In this document: positions 14,676 to 14,971 of the stretch, one piece after another | Layout: the number at the start of each line of letters is the position of its first letter | Position numbering within the stretch: position 1 is the stretch's first letter | From: WFZT01 sp964571845 | Lineage (GTDB): Bacteria; Hydrothermota; Hydrothermia; B15-G9; WFZT01 | Assembly (NCBI GenBank): GCA_964571845.1 | Contig: CAZNDM010000141.1 | Span: forward strand, 1 to 14,971 | Direction of reading: 5' to 3' | Length of the DNA stretch: 14,971 nucleotides | Notes under the pieces: model-generated | Seen by the model: only the letters and a program-made list of their open reading frames with translations | What the model was told of the DNA's origin: nothing | Database searches by the model: none | Translations under genes and position numbers: made by a program

Positions 14676-14971
14676 TACAACTCCCTACATTCAGGAGTAC
14701 TCACCTGCAACTTCCCTCGTATTTTATGGAGGAAACCATCTGCAAACCTTTTCTCGCGGATGTGAAGGGAAAGGTTCCCAACCACCCGACATGCTGAGTG
14801 GAAGAGATAACCATCAATCTTTTTTTCAAAAAAGTGGAACAGCCCACTCACATACTCCTCTCTCACGATGTAGAAGGTCCACGCACAAACACCCCTCCCG
14901 CTCTGCGGGAAGTCCATCCACGAACTCCCCTTCCACGGAGTGGAAGATGTCCCCCCACATTTCCCCTCCCA
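14676..14971. repeat. Degenerate array of ~31-39 bp palindromic repeat units (right array)
   Basis: Units can be read at about 14676-14705, 14706-14740, 14741-14779, 14780-14815, 14816-14846, 14847-14883, 14884-14918, 14919-14954 and 14955 to the window end. They share the pattern of the left array: a CACAAAC-like lead, pyrimidine arm, short loop, purine arm, and a GAAGAT or GTCCATC-like tail. The clearest stems are TCCCGC-TCT-GCGGGA (14896-14910) and CTTCCAC-GGA-GTGGAAG (14930-14946), both perfect. The orientation matches the left array. A minus-strand ORF here is just the translated repeat and is not called. The array runs off the edge. Confidence 0.8.

Noticed and set aside
14675..14917. 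Minus-strand ORF in the right array
   Set aside because: The translation shows periodic similar segments that simply mirror the DNA repeat; no start signal is seen.

Overview
The window reads as chromosomal DNA from an anaerobic, Gram-negative-type bacterium, possibly thermophilic and from a deep-branching candidate lineage (WOR-3/Hydrothermae-like is only a guess). The double membrane is inferred from a Kdo transferase, a FadL-type outer-membrane barrel and two lipobox proteins. Anaerobic life is suggested by a four-subunit sulfhydrogenase-type [NiFe] hydrogenase. AGA/AGG-rich arginine use and closely packed genes fit a thermophile but do not prove it. Thirteen genes are supported; no tRNA, rRNA, transposase or CRISPR array was seen.

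Layout. Positions 1 to about 1297 carry no gene. They hold a degenerate array of roughly 31-40 bp palindromic units, including two copies of a composite element of about 140 bp, followed by a leader region with a 16-bp perfect palindrome. From 1298 to 5252 (+) lies a tightly overlapping operon for a group 3b-type hydrogenase (hydB, hydG, hydD, hydA), in which the small subunit has Asp where the second Cys of the proximal-cluster CxxC motif is expected. Facing it (-) are plsY and ddl, for phospholipid and peptidoglycan precursor synthesis. From a compact divergent promoter region at about 6846-6912, a (+) operon runs: a small NTF2-like lipoprotein (probably leaderless), mtaD (MTA/SAH deaminase) and waaA (Kdo transferase). 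It ends at a perfect 25-bp-arm hairpin (9952-10004) shared with the converging operon.

That second (-) operon reads leftwards from a full sigma-70 consensus promoter (TTGACA-17-TATAAT, 14427-14399): resB, a small coiled-coil protein resembling an A/V-ATPase peripheral stalk subunit, a FadL/OmpP1 outer-membrane channel and a lipoprotein esterase. Beyond it, 14428-14971 is gene-free; its last ~300 bases hold a second array of the same palindromic repeat family in the same orientation as at the left edge.

The genes work in three themes: H2/NAD(P)H/sulfur redox (hyd), cell-envelope building (plsY, ddl, waaA), and envelope function (resB, FadL channel, esterase; the last two plausibly hydrolyse and import lipids). 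The most notable observations are the Cys-to-Asp ligand change in HydD, the repeat family whose hairpin stems covary between copies, altered substrate-binding motifs in PlsY, and an orphan stalk-like coiled coil in the resB operon.
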